From: Yersinia artesiana
GTDB lineage: Bacteria > Pseudomonadota > Gammaproteobacteria > Enterobacterales > Enterobacteriaceae
Direction: 5' to 3'
Assembly (NCBI RefSeq): GCF_902726545.1
Contig: NZ_CACVAD010000022.1
Location: 19,189-83,188, forward strand
Length of the DNA stretch: 64,000 nucleotides
Position numbers and translations under genes: made by a program. Position 1 is the first letter of the stretch. Each line of letters begins with the position of its first letter. The notes beneath the pieces were generated by a model, which saw only the letters and a list, made by a program, of their open reading frames with translations, had not been told where the DNA came from and ran no database searches. Shown here piece by piece: positions 33,268 to 41,524 of this stretch.

Positions 33268-33444
33268 ATGAGACGGAGTAAGAATGAGGTAGGCCGCTGG
33301 CGTATGTTGCGGCAAAATCAGCGGCGAAAAAGTCGCTGGCTTGAAGGTCAATCACGGCGTTATCGCCATATCTATGGTATCCGGCAACTCCGCGATCATC
33401 AGCATCGTAGGTCGCTATTGTTCACCGTGGCTTATGAGTGGTAA
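33268..33444 (+). CDS. yciY: Small basic protein YciY
   Basis: This is a 58-residue Arg-rich protein, function unknown. It starts MRRSKNEVGRWRMLRQNQRR and continues KSRWLEGQSRR, closely matching E. coli YciY over the first 31 residues; the C-terminal half diverges. It lies divergent to cls, as in E. coli. It is followed by a strong terminator, which supports it as a real transcript. Confidence 0.85.
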   Translation: MRRSKNEVGRWRMLRQNQRRKSRWLEGQSRRYRHIYGIRQLRDHQHRRSLLFTVAYEW

Positions 33445-33460
33445 TGCGCGCTGAGGGTGG

Positions 33461-33496
33461 CAAAAACAGTCTCTTTATGAGGCTGTTTTTGTTTTT
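33461..33496 (+). terminator. yciY terminator
   Basis: AAAAACAGTCTC and GAGGCTGTTTTT form a 12-bp stem (one T-G pair) around a 5-base loop, followed by GTTTTTG. It lies 17 bases after yciY. Confidence 0.85.
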
Positions 33497-34053
33497 GCCC
33501 TGACCAGGAGATGCCGATTATTACTTTTTCACCTGTAAATATCTTGCGCAATACATTCTCCCGCACGGATGATTGATATAACATTGTTAAAATAGTGATA
33601 TTGATTAGAAATCTGGCAATAATATTTTCCACTTTAAATTTCGCATTTCTACGCAGAAAAATCACACCTATCCTAAATTAGCAAAATGCGATGATTCTGA
33701 TGTTCAGATTAATAATAAACGGGGCAGAATAGCTCTTTGGCAGTTTATTTCACATCAGAATGAGTTCGCGCTACCCTATATATTAGGTTGCTTCGTTCTA
33801 ATCGTTCAGTTTCAGGGGTGTTACTGTAGGGTTGTTCGGAGCGACCATTCCTTGATGAAATAAATGATTATTGAATGATAAACATGATAATCATCATGCT
33901 TATCTAATACTTTCTTATCTATCAATGAGTTGTTCAATATTCTATTTCTTTATGTCAATATCATTTATCGTTTTTAGTGATCAATAATAAAAAATTGATC
34001 AATTTTATCAATTGATCAATACTGCTGTTCTAATCAAATAAAAGGATTTTACT
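33497..34053 (+). promoter_or_regulatory. AT-rich upstream region of the EAL gene with spaced TGATCAAT repeats
   Basis: This is a gap of about 560 bases. Its right end carries three identical TGATCAAT octamers at 33978-33985, 33996-34003 and 34013-34020. They are 18 and 17 bases apart start to start, on one face of the helix if spacing is near two turns, and the last ends 33 bases before the start codon. This looks like an operator for an oligomeric regulator. The rest shows no gene. Confidence 0.5.
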
Positions 34054-34776
34054 GTGGATAGCAGACTAAACATTGCAGTCGATTGCACTTTTATCTGTGA
34101 GCCTGTTTACCAGCATGACGGTAAGTTACTTGCTGTAGAGTTATTGAGTCGGTTTACGACAACCTCTTTTAAATCGCCTATTTATACTGAGCGCTTCTTA
34201 CATCAACTTAATGCTCAGACGAAGGCTAAGTTGCTACACGCTCAATTATGTGAAGTCAAAAATCAGCAGAAGTGGTTTATTGAACACCAAATAATACTCT
34301 CAATAAATATAGATTTTGATATGACAAATGCCGTATTGAATGACGATGATGTCATATCACTGTTGGACTCAATGCCTTTTATCCGACTGGAAATAATGGA
34401 GAGTTTCCCTAACCTCGGTGATGGTGCCGGGAACGCATTATTAAGTAAGCTGGCTAAACGATATTCTCTGTGGTTGGATGACTTTGGTAGTGGTAATGCT
34501 CACCTTGCTGCGGCAGCCAGTGGTTTTTTTGAGTGTGTAAAAATTGATAAACATTTTTACTGGCAGTGGGCAGGTAGTGTCACCTTTGATAACCTGGTCA
34601 CGCGTTTACGTGAACATTGCCAGAATGTTGTTATCGAGGGGGTCGAAACTCATTTGCAGTATTGCCAACTGGCTGACATGGGCGTTGATGCCATGCAAGG
34701 TTACTTGTTCAGTTCCTACCCATTGGAAGACGTGAGCCATATTCCTCTCCAGTACGACCATTTTAATATTAGGTGA
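34054..34776 (+). CDS. EAL-domain cyclic-di-GMP phosphodiesterase (PdeH/YhjH-like)
   Basis: This is a 240-residue stand-alone EAL domain with no sensor domain or membrane segment, resembling PdeH (YhjH), which lowers c-di-GMP to permit motility. The expected catalytic and metal residues are visible: Glu29 in AVELLSR, Asn in SINID, Glu113 in IRLEIMES, Asp142-Asp143 in LDDFGSG, Lys163 in VKIDK, Glu198 in EGVET and Gln215 in MQGY. It should therefore be active rather than a degenerate YdiV type. The start is GTG after AAAAGGA. E. coli has kch in this neighbourhood, so the gene is an insertion relative to it. Confidence 0.88.
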   Translation: MDSRLNIAVDCTFICEPVYQHDGKLLAVELLSRFTTTSFKSPIYTERFLHQLNAQTKAKLLHAQLCEVKNQQKWFIEHQIILSINIDFDMTNAVLNDDDVISLLDSMPFIRLEIMESFPNLGDGAGNALLSKLAKRYSLWLDDFGSGNAHLAAAASGFFECVKIDKHFYWQWAGSVTFDNLVTRLREHCQNVVIEGVETHLQYCQLADMGVDAMQGYLFSSYPLEDVSHIPLQYDHFNIR

Positions 34777-34909
34777 GATCTCCTTGGTAAGGGAAAGTCA
34801 TTTTTGTCGGCAGGACATCAACTTAGACAGGCTTTTGCTGTGAATATCACAGTTATATGGCGCGGTTGAGCGGATGATATAATCCCTATTCCAGCAAAGG
34901 CTATAGTTA

Positions 34910-35173
34910 ATGTCTCAATATAAATTAGCTAAAACAGTATTCTTTGGGGATTTGAAAACCAGCCCGGCGTTGTATAAATATGAGATTTATTGTGAAGAAT
35001 CTGAGCTGCTATATCACGCTGCTATTTATGCTGAACAAGTCATTGCTGCCGGCAAACATACTTACCCTGTTTGGGTAAGAAAAGACCATATGATATTGAA
35101 ATCACCTGCGCATATGTTGGATAAAGCGGTGGAAGCCTGTGAAGAGCATTGGCTGAAACACTACAAAGTCTAG
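34910..35173 (+). CDS. Small conserved-type protein of unknown function
   Basis: This is an 87-residue soluble protein starting MSQYKLAKTVFFGDLKTSPA, with many aromatic and His residues and no signal peptide or membrane segment. I do not recognise the family. Coding use looks normal and it is followed by a hairpin terminator, so it is probably real. No function can be inferred from the neighbouring EAL gene. Confidence 0.65.
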   Translation: MSQYKLAKTVFFGDLKTSPALYKYEIYCEESELLYHAAIYAEQVIAAGKHTYPVWVRKDHMILKSPAHMLDKAVEACEEHWLKHYKV

Positions 35174-35198
35174 TGGGTCGGGCGAAGGTACGTTAAAG

Positions 35199-35228
35199 CA
35201 AATACGCCTGATGGCAGGCGTATGATTT
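35199..35228 (+). terminator. Terminator after the 87-residue gene
   Basis: ATACGCCTG and CAGGCGTAT pair around a 4-base loop, followed by GATTTTCAT. It lies within 60 bases of the stop codon. Confidence 0.65.
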
Positions 35229-35374
35229 TCATCGGAATCTGTGTATTTATCCAGCACAAACTCAACTGATTTTTCAATGATTTTATCAGTCTCCCCGCGA
35301 TCAAACCCATTACCGCGACAGTTCGGGCAATAATTAATCTGAATGTTTTTACGTTCAGACCTAATCGCTTTGAT
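35229..35374 (-). pseudogene. Remnant of a zf-TFIIB-type zinc-finger protein
   Basis: Directly after the yciI stop, in the same frame on the minus strand, lies an uninitiated open stretch that reads NIQINYCPNCRGNGFDRGET followed by DKIIEKS. This resembles the second half of the zf-TFIIB domain (CPxCxGxxLDRGELDKI). The first Cys pair and any start codon are missing, so I read it as a decayed fragment; the exact ends are uncertain. Confidence 0.5.
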
Positions 35375-35671
35375 TCAAAATACGCGCTTATAGGGTTTTA
35401 CGATAACTGATTGATATACCCCAGCGGCAACATAAGGGTCTTGTTCAGCCCAAGACTCGGCCTCTTGCTGTGAAGCAAACTCGGCAATCACAGTTGAACC
35501 CGTGAATCCGGCAGCACCGGGTTCGGCACTGTCGATGGCCGGGTTTGGGCCAGCAGTCAATAAACGGCCTTCATCTTGCAATGATTGTAAGCGAGCCAGA
35601 TGGGCAGGGCGCACGGACAAGCGCTTCTCAAGTGAATCAGGCACATCGGTCGCAAAAATTACATACAGCAT
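35375..35671 (-). CDS. yciI: YciI-like protein
   Basis: This is a 98-residue cytosolic protein of the YciI (YCII) family, a ferredoxin-like dimer; no activity is firmly established. It has the family His-Asp arrangement: the start [28 protein letters not shown], and the [16 protein letters not shown] segment. A GGTGAA ribosome-binding site precedes the ATG. It lies upstream of, and divergent from, tonB as in E. coli. Confidence 0.95.
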   Translation of the reverse strand: MLYVIFATDVPDSLEKRLSVRPAHLARLQSLQDEGRLLTAGPNPAIDSAEPGAAGFTGSTVIAEFASQQEAESWAEQDPYVAAGVYQSVIVKPYKRVF

Positions 35672-35975
35672 GTTTCACCTATTCGTCATACAGTGATATG
35701 GCGATTTGATTTGTGTTCGGTATTCCATAACACCATGTTCCCCCCATAAATTCAATAAGCTGTGGAAAGAGAGATATTTGCGATTTCAAGGCAATACACC
35801 GGTAATTTATAATGAAATAAAATGATAACTGGGCGTAAATGGAAAGTGTTATTTGGTTGATATTGCCGTTTAAAGCATCATTTAAGACCTATCGCTAAGA
35901 TAGTTTGCAACTGCGTATTGAATATGATTGCTATTTGCATTTAAACTTAGCTGCATTAGAGGACACTGAATTATT
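35672..35975. promoter_or_regulatory. yciI/tonB divergent promoter region
   Basis: This 304-base AT-rich gap lies between divergent genes. It holds the tonB promoter and the Fur-box candidate listed separately. No gene is seen. Confidence 0.5.
35915..35945 (+). promoter_or_regulatory. Probable Fur-regulated tonB promoter segment
   Basis: GAATATGATTGCTATTTGC matches 11 of 19 positions of the Fur consensus by my alignment. The wider stretch is very like the E. coli tonB promoter region as I recall it. Iron repression of tonB through Fur is well known; binding at this site is inferred. Confidence 0.55.
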
Positions 35976-36731
35976 ATGCAGCTAAATAAATTTTTCTTGG
36001 GTCGACGGCTTACGTGGCCACTCGCATTTTCAGTAGGTATACATGGCAGCGTAATTGCGGCATTGCTGTATGTATCTGTAGAGCAAATGAAAATACAGCC
36101 AGAGATAGAGGATGCGCCGATCGCGGTCACGATGGTTAATATAGATACCTTCGCGGCACCACAGCCAGCAGCGGCAGAGCCGCAGGCAGAACCAGAGCCT
36201 GAGCCTATCGAAGAAGCACCACCCGAACCTGAAGTGCTGCCAGAACCGGTGCCTGTACCTATCCCTGAACCGGTGAAACCCAAACCAAAGCCGAAACCGG
36301 TGAAAAAAGAAGTGAAAAAGCCGGAAGTGAAAAAGCCGGATGTTAAAAAGACAGTGGCACCGCCGGATGACAAACCTTTTAAATCAGAGGAGCCAGCACT
36401 GGTTTCTACTAATGCACCGGTTAAATCAGCACCAAAAGCATCGGTGCCGGGCGTGTCAACATCTACTGGGCCAAAAGCTCTGAGTAAGGCGAAACCGACT
36501 TATCCCGCCAGGGCCTTGGCGTTAGGGGTTGAAGGGCAGGTTAAAGTGCAATATGACATCGACGAAAATGGTCGTGTTACCAATGTCCGTATCCTGGAGG
36601 CGACACCGCGTAATACCTTTGAGCGTGAAGTGAAACAGGTGATGCGCAAGTGGCGTTTTGAAGCAGTTGCAGCCAAGGATTATGTTACCACCGTGGTGTT
36701 TAAAATTGGTGGTACGACGGAAATGGACTAA
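35976..36731 (+). CDS. tonB: Energy-transducing protein TonB
   Basis: TonB couples proton-motive force (through ExbBD) to outer-membrane siderophore and cobalamin receptors. It is 251 residues. A single N-terminal membrane anchor contains the conserved Ser/His face (SVGIHGSVIAALL). A long periplasmic Pro-rich rod of Glu-Pro then Lys-Pro repeats follows (about residues 65-130). The C-terminal domain with YPARALALGVEGQVKVQYDI contacts TonB boxes. The rod and length are typical. Confidence 0.97.
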   Translation: MQLNKFFLGRRLTWPLAFSVGIHGSVIAALLYVSVEQMKIQPEIEDAPIAVTMVNIDTFAAPQPAAAEPQAEPEPEPIEEAPPEPEVLPEPVPVPIPEPVKPKPKPKPVKKEVKKPEVKKPDVKKTVAPPDDKPFKSEEPALVSTNAPVKSAPKASVPGVSTSTGPKALSKAKPTYPARALALGVEGQVKVQYDIDENGRVTNVRILEATPRNTFEREVKQVMRKWRFEAVAAKDYVTTVVFKIGGTTEMD

Positions 36732-36770
36732 AGCAGTGATATTGCTGTTCGGCAATATCCGCATTGCAAT

Positions 36771-36800
36771 AAAAAGGGTCGCTGCTGGAGCGACCCTTTT
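36771..36800 (+). terminator. tonB/yciA bidirectional terminator
   Basis: AAAAGGGTCGCT and AGCGACCCTTTT form a 12-bp stem with a short loop between the convergent tonB and yciA genes, with A/T runs on both sides. A second small hairpin (GATATTGC/GCAATATC) lies at 36739-36760. Confidence 0.85.
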
Positions 36801-36819
36801 GACATCATCAAGATGGCAA

Positions 36820-37290
36820 CTATTGCGTTGCACCCACTTCAAAGTTACGGCTACCTTCGGGTAAGGCACGGGCTTTGCCGATATCATCAACGGCCACATA
36901 GGTGAATACCGCTTCAGTAGCTTTGTAGCGCTGACCAATTGGTTCGGAAGAGACCTTTTTCACCCATACTTCAATATTGATGGTAATAGAGCTGCGTCCT
37001 GTCTTGATGCAGCGGGCATAACAGCAAACCACGTCACCCACCGCAACAGGCTTGAGGAAGGTCATGCCATCAACACGCACGGTGACCACTCGCCCATGGG
37101 CTATCTCTTTAGCTTGAATAGCACCGCCAATATCCATTTGCGACATCAACCAGCCACCAAAAATATCGCCATTGGCATTGGTATCGGCGGGCATCGCAAG
37201 GGTGCGAAGTACCAACTCGCCGTTGGGTAATACTTGTTCACCGCTAGGTAATAACCGTTCACCGCGAGGTGATATTTGTTCCTGGGTCAT
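36820..37290 (-). CDS. yciA: Acyl-CoA thioesterase YciA
   Basis: YciA is a hotdog-fold acyl-CoA hydrolase, 156 residues. The core from LVLRTLAMPADTNANGDIFG onward, including GGWLMSQMDIGGA with the catalytic Asp, matches E. coli YciA (132 residues). The extra N-terminal residues arise from a tandem heptad (GERLLPS, GEQVLPN, GELVLRT) encoded by 21-base repeats. It is convergent with tonB and downstream of yciB, as in E. coli. Confidence 0.95.
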   Translation of the reverse strand: MTQEQISPRGERLLPSGEQVLPNGELVLRTLAMPADTNANGDIFGGWLMSQMDIGGAIQAKEIAHGRVVTVRVDGMTFLKPVAVGDVVCCYARCIKTGRSSITINIEVWVKKVSSEPIGQRYKATEAVFTYVAVDDIGKARALPEGSRNFEVGATQ

Positions 37291-37309
37291 CTCTGCCTGC
37301 TATTTTAAA

Positions 37310-37852
37310 TTATGACTTTTTCTGTTCTTCCGGCATATGTCGGTAAATATAAACGCCGCTGATAAGTGTGAATATCAGCGTCAAGGCGGTTAGGCCAAAC
37401 ACTTTGAAATTGACCCAAATGTCTTGCGGTAACCAGAACGCCACATAGATGTTCAGCAAACCACAGACCAGGAAAAACACCGCCCAGGACATATTCAGCG
37501 TTGACCAGACGGTATCGGGTAATGTCAGTTCCTTACCCAGCATGCGCTGAATCAATGGCTTTTTCATAAACCACTGACTGACTAATAACGCGGCGGCGAA
37601 CAATACATACAGCACCGTCACTTTCCACTTAATAAACAAGTCGCTGTGGAATGCCAGCGTTAAGGTGCCGAACACCAGCACCATAATGGCGGTGACCAGG
37701 GTCATTTTTTCTACCTTGCGGTATTTGAACCAGGTAAAGGCCAGCGCCAGCAAGGTTGCGACAATCAACGCCCCGGATGCGACAAAAATGTCATACATCT
37801 TGTAGAAAACGAAAAATACGACCAAAGGGAGAAAATCTAAAAGTTGCTTCAT
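37310..37852 (-). CDS. yciB: Inner-membrane-spanning protein YciB (septation protein A family)
   Basis: This is a 180-residue inner-membrane protein with five or so helices, starting [20 protein letters not shown]. It is related to IspA/IspZ septation proteins and in E. coli is linked to envelope synthesis and cell-division proteins. The length matches E. coli YciB. It lies 19 bases upstream of yciA, probably in the same transcript. Confidence 0.95.
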   Translation of the reverse strand: MKQLLDFLPLVVFFVFYKMYDIFVASGALIVATLLALAFTWFKYRKVEKMTLVTAIMVLVFGTLTLAFHSDLFIKWKVTVLYVLFAAALLVSQWFMKKPLIQRMLGKELTLPDTVWSTLNMSWAVFFLVCGLLNIYVAFWLPQDIWVNFKVFGLTALTLIFTLISGVYIYRHMPEEQKKS

Positions 37853-38082
37853 GAATCAATCCATTATTTATACACCGCCTGACTATACCGGATTCAGTGC
37901 GGTGAGGGTATCTGCGGTAAAACACTATTATCCTTAATTATCTGCCGGAATGCGCGCTCCGCCAGCGGAATTTGCAGAAACTTACGATAAACAAGTAACA
38001 GATTTTGTCTGTATATTGCCAGTTCGGTATTAACCCAGCATGATAAGTCATAAATATTGGGTTAAAGCTTGGTGGAGTTTGT

Positions 38083-39825
38083 ATGCAGAGAAAATCACTC
38101 CGGTATTGGATGCCGGGTTTGACCCAATTAATGGCTTATGAACGTGACTGGCTCAAGTCAGATGTGAGAGCGGGGTTATCGGTGGCCGCAGTGGCATTGC
38201 CCATTGCTATTGCCTATGCGGAGTTGACCGGCGTTAGCGCTGCGGTTGGGTTGTATTCGTGTATTTTACCGATGATTGCCTACGCATTTTTTGGCTCATC
38301 GCGACAATTGATTATCGGGCCTGACGCGGCGACCTGTGCGGTCATCGCCGCGGTGGTTGCGCCGTTGGCAGCAGGGAACAGCGAGGTTCACTGGCAACTG
38401 ACTATCATGATGACACTGATGATGGGGACATGGTGTCTGGTGGCCAGCCGCTTTAAGCTTGGGGCATTAGCTGATTTATTATCGCGGCCTATACTCACCG
38501 GCCTACTAAATGGGGTGGCGATCACCATTATTGTTGATCAGTTGGGTAAAGTATTTGGTTTTATGACCCGCCCACCTCAATTGATTGAACGAGTGTTAGC
38601 CCTACCACACAATTTAATCAATAGCCATTTACCCACAGTTGCCATTTCATTACTGACTTTTGTCGTGCTGTACGGGGTTAAGTGGTTACGGCCCAACTGG
38701 CCTGCGCCGTTGTTAGCCATTGTAACAGCGACTTTTGTCTCTTGGGCGGCCAATCTGCAGCAGTTTGGTGTCGCGGTGGTCGGCGGGTTTGACGGTGGTT
38801 TGCCGATGGTGCACTGGCCTGATTTCCAACCGGGCTTGTTGCGTGACATGGTGATCCCGGCACTCAACCTGGCGGTAGTCAGTTTTGTCAGTATGATGCT
38901 GACTGCCCGCAGTTTTGCGGCGAAGAATGGCTACGAAGTGGATGCCGATGTCGAGCTGCGTGCGCTCGGTGTCACCAATATTGTCTCCGCGCTCTCGCAG
39001 GGCTTTGCTATCAGTGGGGCGAGTACCCGAACCGCAGTAAATGATGCCAATAATGGTAAGAGCCAACTGGTATCGATTATTGCCGCGTTGGTTATTGCCA
39101 TGGTGTTGTTATTTTTAACTCGTCCGCTGCAATTTATTCCCATCGCAGCCTTGGGTGTGGTGCTGATTTATGCCGCCTGGTCTTTACTTGGATTCAGAAG
39201 TCTATGGCAGTTACGGAAACGTAATACTCAAGCCTTTTATCTGGCGATCTTTACTTTCATTAGTGTTGTCTTAGTCGGCGTGATTAGTGGTATTGGTTTG
39301 GCGGTGTTGTTGGGATTATTGCAATTCTTACGCACAGTATTTCGCCCAACAGAGCAGTTATTGGGGGTTAATGCCGATGGCATGATCCATTCTATGCGCA
39401 GCGGTAACGGCATCAAACCTGTGCCTGGTGTTATGATTTACCGCTTTAACTCACCGCTGACGTATTTCAACGTTGCCTACTTCAAGCGGCGTATCCTGAA
39501 TCTGGTTGACAGTACACCACATCCCGCTGACTGGGTGGTGATTGATGCGGTCGCCAGCTTTACTTATGCTGATATCAGTGTGTTGGCTGCGATTGATGAG
39601 CTTAAGCGCGACCTGAAACAGCGTAATATTAAGCTGATATTAGCCGGCCGACGCACTGAATTAACGCGCTGGTTCCGGATCAATAAGTTAAAAAGCCATG
39701 ATGATGATCTGGTTTTGGTGCCCGATTTGTATCTGGCTCTTAAGCTGATTCAAAGTAAGCAGCAGGTAGTAGAAAAACAGAAATCAGAGAAACAGGAACC
39801 TGAAGCCGAACCCGAAATCGGTTAA
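38083..39825 (+). CDS. SulP-family anion transporter with STAS domain
   Basis: This is a 580-residue inner-membrane transporter of the SulP/SLC26 family. About 12-14 transmembrane segments fill residues 25-420, with the signature stretch PIAIAYAELTGVSAAVGLYS and, later, GASTRTAVNDANNGKSQLVS. A cytoplasmic STAS domain follows (about 440-555). The substrate (sulfate, bicarbonate or a dicarboxylate) cannot be told from sequence. It has a GGTGGAG ribosome-binding site. It separates yciB from yciC, which are adjacent in E. coli, so it is inserted relative to that order. Confidence 0.93.
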   Translation: MQRKSLRYWMPGLTQLMAYERDWLKSDVRAGLSVAAVALPIAIAYAELTGVSAAVGLYSCILPMIAYAFFGSSRQLIIGPDAATCAVIAAVVAPLAAGNSEVHWQLTIMMTLMMGTWCLVASRFKLGALADLLSRPILTGLLNGVAITIIVDQLGKVFGFMTRPPQLIERVLALPHNLINSHLPTVAISLLTFVVLYGVKWLRPNWPAPLLAIVTATFVSWAANLQQFGVAVVGGFDGGLPMVHWPDFQPGLLRDMVIPALNLAVVSFVSMMLTARSFAAKNGYEVDADVELRALGVTNIVSALSQGFAISGASTRTAVNDANNGKSQLVSIIAALVIAMVLLFLTRPLQFIPIAALGVVLIYAAWSLLGFRSLWQLRKRNTQAFYLAIFTFISVVLVGVISGIGLAVLLGLLQFLRTVFRPTEQLLGVNADGMIHSMRSGNGIKPVPGVMIYRFNSPLTYFNVAYFKRRILNLVDSTPHPADWVVIDAVASFTYADISVLAAIDELKRDLKQRNIKLILAGRRTELTRWFRINKLKSHDDDLVLVPDLYLALKLIQSKQQVVEKQKSEKQEPEAEPEIG

Positions 39826-39834
39826 ATGCCAAAT

Positions 39835-39990
39835 AACAACAAAGGGCCGTAATGGCCCTTTCAGACTGCCGACAAAGTCAAATGAAGGGGAATCGTGCCG
39901 TTGGGGTCGTGCCCCGAGGGACGGTAAACCCTTCACTCACTATGTTATCAACAGCTTTGTCATGGCCGTAATGGCCCTTTGTTGTTTTAC
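39835..39990. mobile_element. Palindromic miniature element within a split bidirectional terminator
   Basis: A 17-base direct repeat GGCCGTAATGGCCCTTT occurs at 39845-39861 and 39964-39980. It flanks a 102-base insert (39862-39963) rich in nested inverted repeats: GACAAAG/CTTTGTC, TGAAGGG/CCCTTCA and GGGG-TCGTG-CCCC. Outside the repeats, AACAACAAAG and GTTGTT remain. Joining across the insert rebuilds one perfect terminator hairpin between the convergent SulP gene and yciC. The element resembles palindromic miniature repeats of Yersinia (such as YPAL), but I cannot confirm membership. Confidence 0.6.
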
Positions 39991-40002
39991 CCGTACCGAC
40001 GT

Positions 40003-40770
40003 TTACGCGGTAACATCGGTTGGGCGCAATAACATATATAAACGGAACAGGTACACCAACAATAATGCAGAAACCAGATTGCTCAGAGACGCTAAAACGA
40101 CACTGGCAATAGGGGTCGGCAACGCCGTCAGGTGGTTGACCAAATATAACAAAATCAGTTTAGCTGCTATCCACAACATCATCGCCGGAATAATCAACCG
40201 AACATTGGCAAAGGCCAATTTAACACTGGTTTTCATTGCGGCGAACACCCCCATCTTTTCCGTGCTCACGATAATCGGTGACAGCGAAAGTGCCACAGCA
40301 ATAATGATACCCGGCACGATAAACAGGGTTATTCCCAACTGAATTAACAGCGTCCCAATAAACATCAGCAGCAGTAAGCGGGGTAAAATAGGCAATGAAA
40401 TACCAATTGCCTGCAATGCGCTAACACGACGGCCTTGAGAAACCATAGAAATCAGTGTCAGCATGCCACCGACTAATAATACATTACCCACTAATGCAGA
40501 AAAGGTAGCCGCCGCAGACACTTTGAGCAGAATAATCTGTTGCTCTGGTGTGAGCTGCGCTACTAATTCTGTAATGCTGATATTCCCTGATGACGCAAAA
40601 TCACTTTCTGTAGAACTTAAAATACTCAGTTGTTCAGTATCAGGGATAAAGGCCTGATTCAGCATGACGGTAATGAACGCAGTCAGTAGCGCCAGTAACA
40701 GAATGGCGGCCAGTTGATTACGTAAAAAGTTAAAACTGTCACGGTATAAAGTGTTAGCCGTGATAGGCAT
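40003..40770 (-). CDS. yciC: YciC family inner-membrane protein
   Basis: This is a 255-residue multi-pass inner-membrane protein of the UPF0259/YciC family, function unknown. The start [20 protein letters not shown] matches the E. coli N-terminus and has an AGGAGC ribosome-binding site; upstream in-frame extension to 40854 is rejected. Six hydrophobic stretches are visible. The ending [16 protein letters not shown] is conserved apart from the last residues. Confidence 0.92.
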   Translation of the reverse strand: MPITANTLYRDSFNFLRNQLAAILLLALLTAFITVMLNQAFIPDTEQLSILSSTESDFASSGNISITELVAQLTPEQQIILLKVSAAATFSALVGNVLLVGGMLTLISMVSQGRRVSALQAIGISLPILPRLLLLMFIGTLLIQLGITLFIVPGIIIAVALSLSPIIVSTEKMGVFAAMKTSVKLAFANVRLIIPAMMLWIAAKLILLYLVNHLTALPTPIASVVLASLSNLVSALLLVYLFRLYMLLRPTDVTA

Positions 40771-40820
40771 GAAAGCTCCTTGGGATAAAAAAATAGCGCT
40801 TAGCCGATGATTATACCTTG

Positions 40821-41228
40821 TTATGGCGCGCTGTGGGATCCCGTCATTGGCCAACGGCTGATTTCTTCTACTCTAATCACCTCGATGTTATCAACGGGTA
40901 ATGGTGGCAAGCCGTAATGGGCGCGGGCGCGGTCACAATAGGGATTGTGAATACCCGTTTCTCCTGACGGCTCAAATTCATGACAGGGAGGTGGGCGGTC
41001 GGCGTAGATTGAACAAGAAACAGACTGGCCGACCTCGCCCTGGAGGGCAATACAGCGGGGAGATTTACCATTTGTGCCGGACATACAACTAATAAACGGG
41101 GTGACCTGCTCGGTCATCGCGGAGGGAACTGTACCGCCACCATCTTTGGCCTCCGACCAATAAAATGAGACTCGAAAATAGGCACAGCAGGCACCACAAC
41201 TGACACACGGATTAATTTCAGCGCTCAT
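40821..41228 (-). CDS. YkgJ-family cysteine cluster protein
   Basis: This is a 135-residue cytosolic protein with the YkgJ (CxxCGxCC) metal-binding motif at the N-terminus, [17 protein letters not shown], and further Cys residues ([25 protein letters not shown]). The family is predicted to bind zinc or iron; its function is unknown. The start MSAEINPC was chosen at the motif; a frame extended to 41264 lacks support. Confidence 0.88.
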   Translation of the reverse strand: MSAEINPCVSCGACCAYFRVSFYWSEAKDGGGTVPSAMTEQVTPFISCMSGTNGKSPRCIALQGEVGQSVSCSIYADRPPPCHEFEPSGETGIHNPYCDRARAHYGLPPLPVDNIEVIRVEEISRWPMTGSHSAP

Positions 41229-41366
41229 CTTGAATCCACTGCTCCTTACCAAGTAAACAGCCAACCGATCACGATTTCACACATACAACATCCAAGCATA
41301 GCAGCATGACAACTGTTGTCTTTTTCAGCAATGGGCGTAAGCACAATTTGGTGTAAACGGCCATTT

Positions 41367-41380
41367 ATGATCCAGATCAA
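41367..41380 (+). promoter_or_regulatory. FNR-like site upstream of ompW
   Basis: ATGATCCAGATCAA carries the FNR core TGAT-N4-ATCA with an extra matching A. It lies about 145 bases before the ompW start. ompW is FNR-regulated in E. coli; binding here is inferred. Confidence 0.5.
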
Positions 41381-41475
41381 TTTCAATGTTATTAAGGAAT
41401 TAAATAACCTTACTTAAAATAGGATTTATTTAAATTGTTACTAACTATGTGATCTCGATTGGATCATGAATACTT

Positions 41476-41514
41476 ATTTGTAGGTATATTCTGTCCGCGA
41501 ATATACCTACAAAT
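41476..41514 (+). promoter_or_regulatory. Perfect 16-bp inverted repeat in the ompW leader
   Basis: ATTTGTAGGTATATTC and GAATATACCTACAAAT are exact inverted copies separated by 7 bases, ending 10 bases before the ompW ATG. As RNA it would be a strong stem-loop beside the ribosome-binding site. It lacks a U-tract, so it is not an ordinary terminator. Confidence 0.8.
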
Positions 41515-41524
41515 GGAATGGATA

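Noticed and set aside
33432..33665. 77-residue frame antisense to the yciY terminator
   Set aside because: It runs through a strong intrinsic terminator and has no ribosome-binding site.
33978..34020. Spaced TGATCAAT repeats as a possible CRISPR or plasmid-type iteron origin
   Set aside because: The units are only 8 bases, there are just three, and no cas or replication gene is near; an operator is more likely.
35882..36373. Gly/Ser-rich 163-residue frame antisense to tonB
   Set aside because: Its repeats are the mirror of the Glu-Pro/Lys-Pro codons of TonB.
38577..39143. Antisense frames inside the SulP gene
   Set aside because: Shadows of a well-supported transporter gene.
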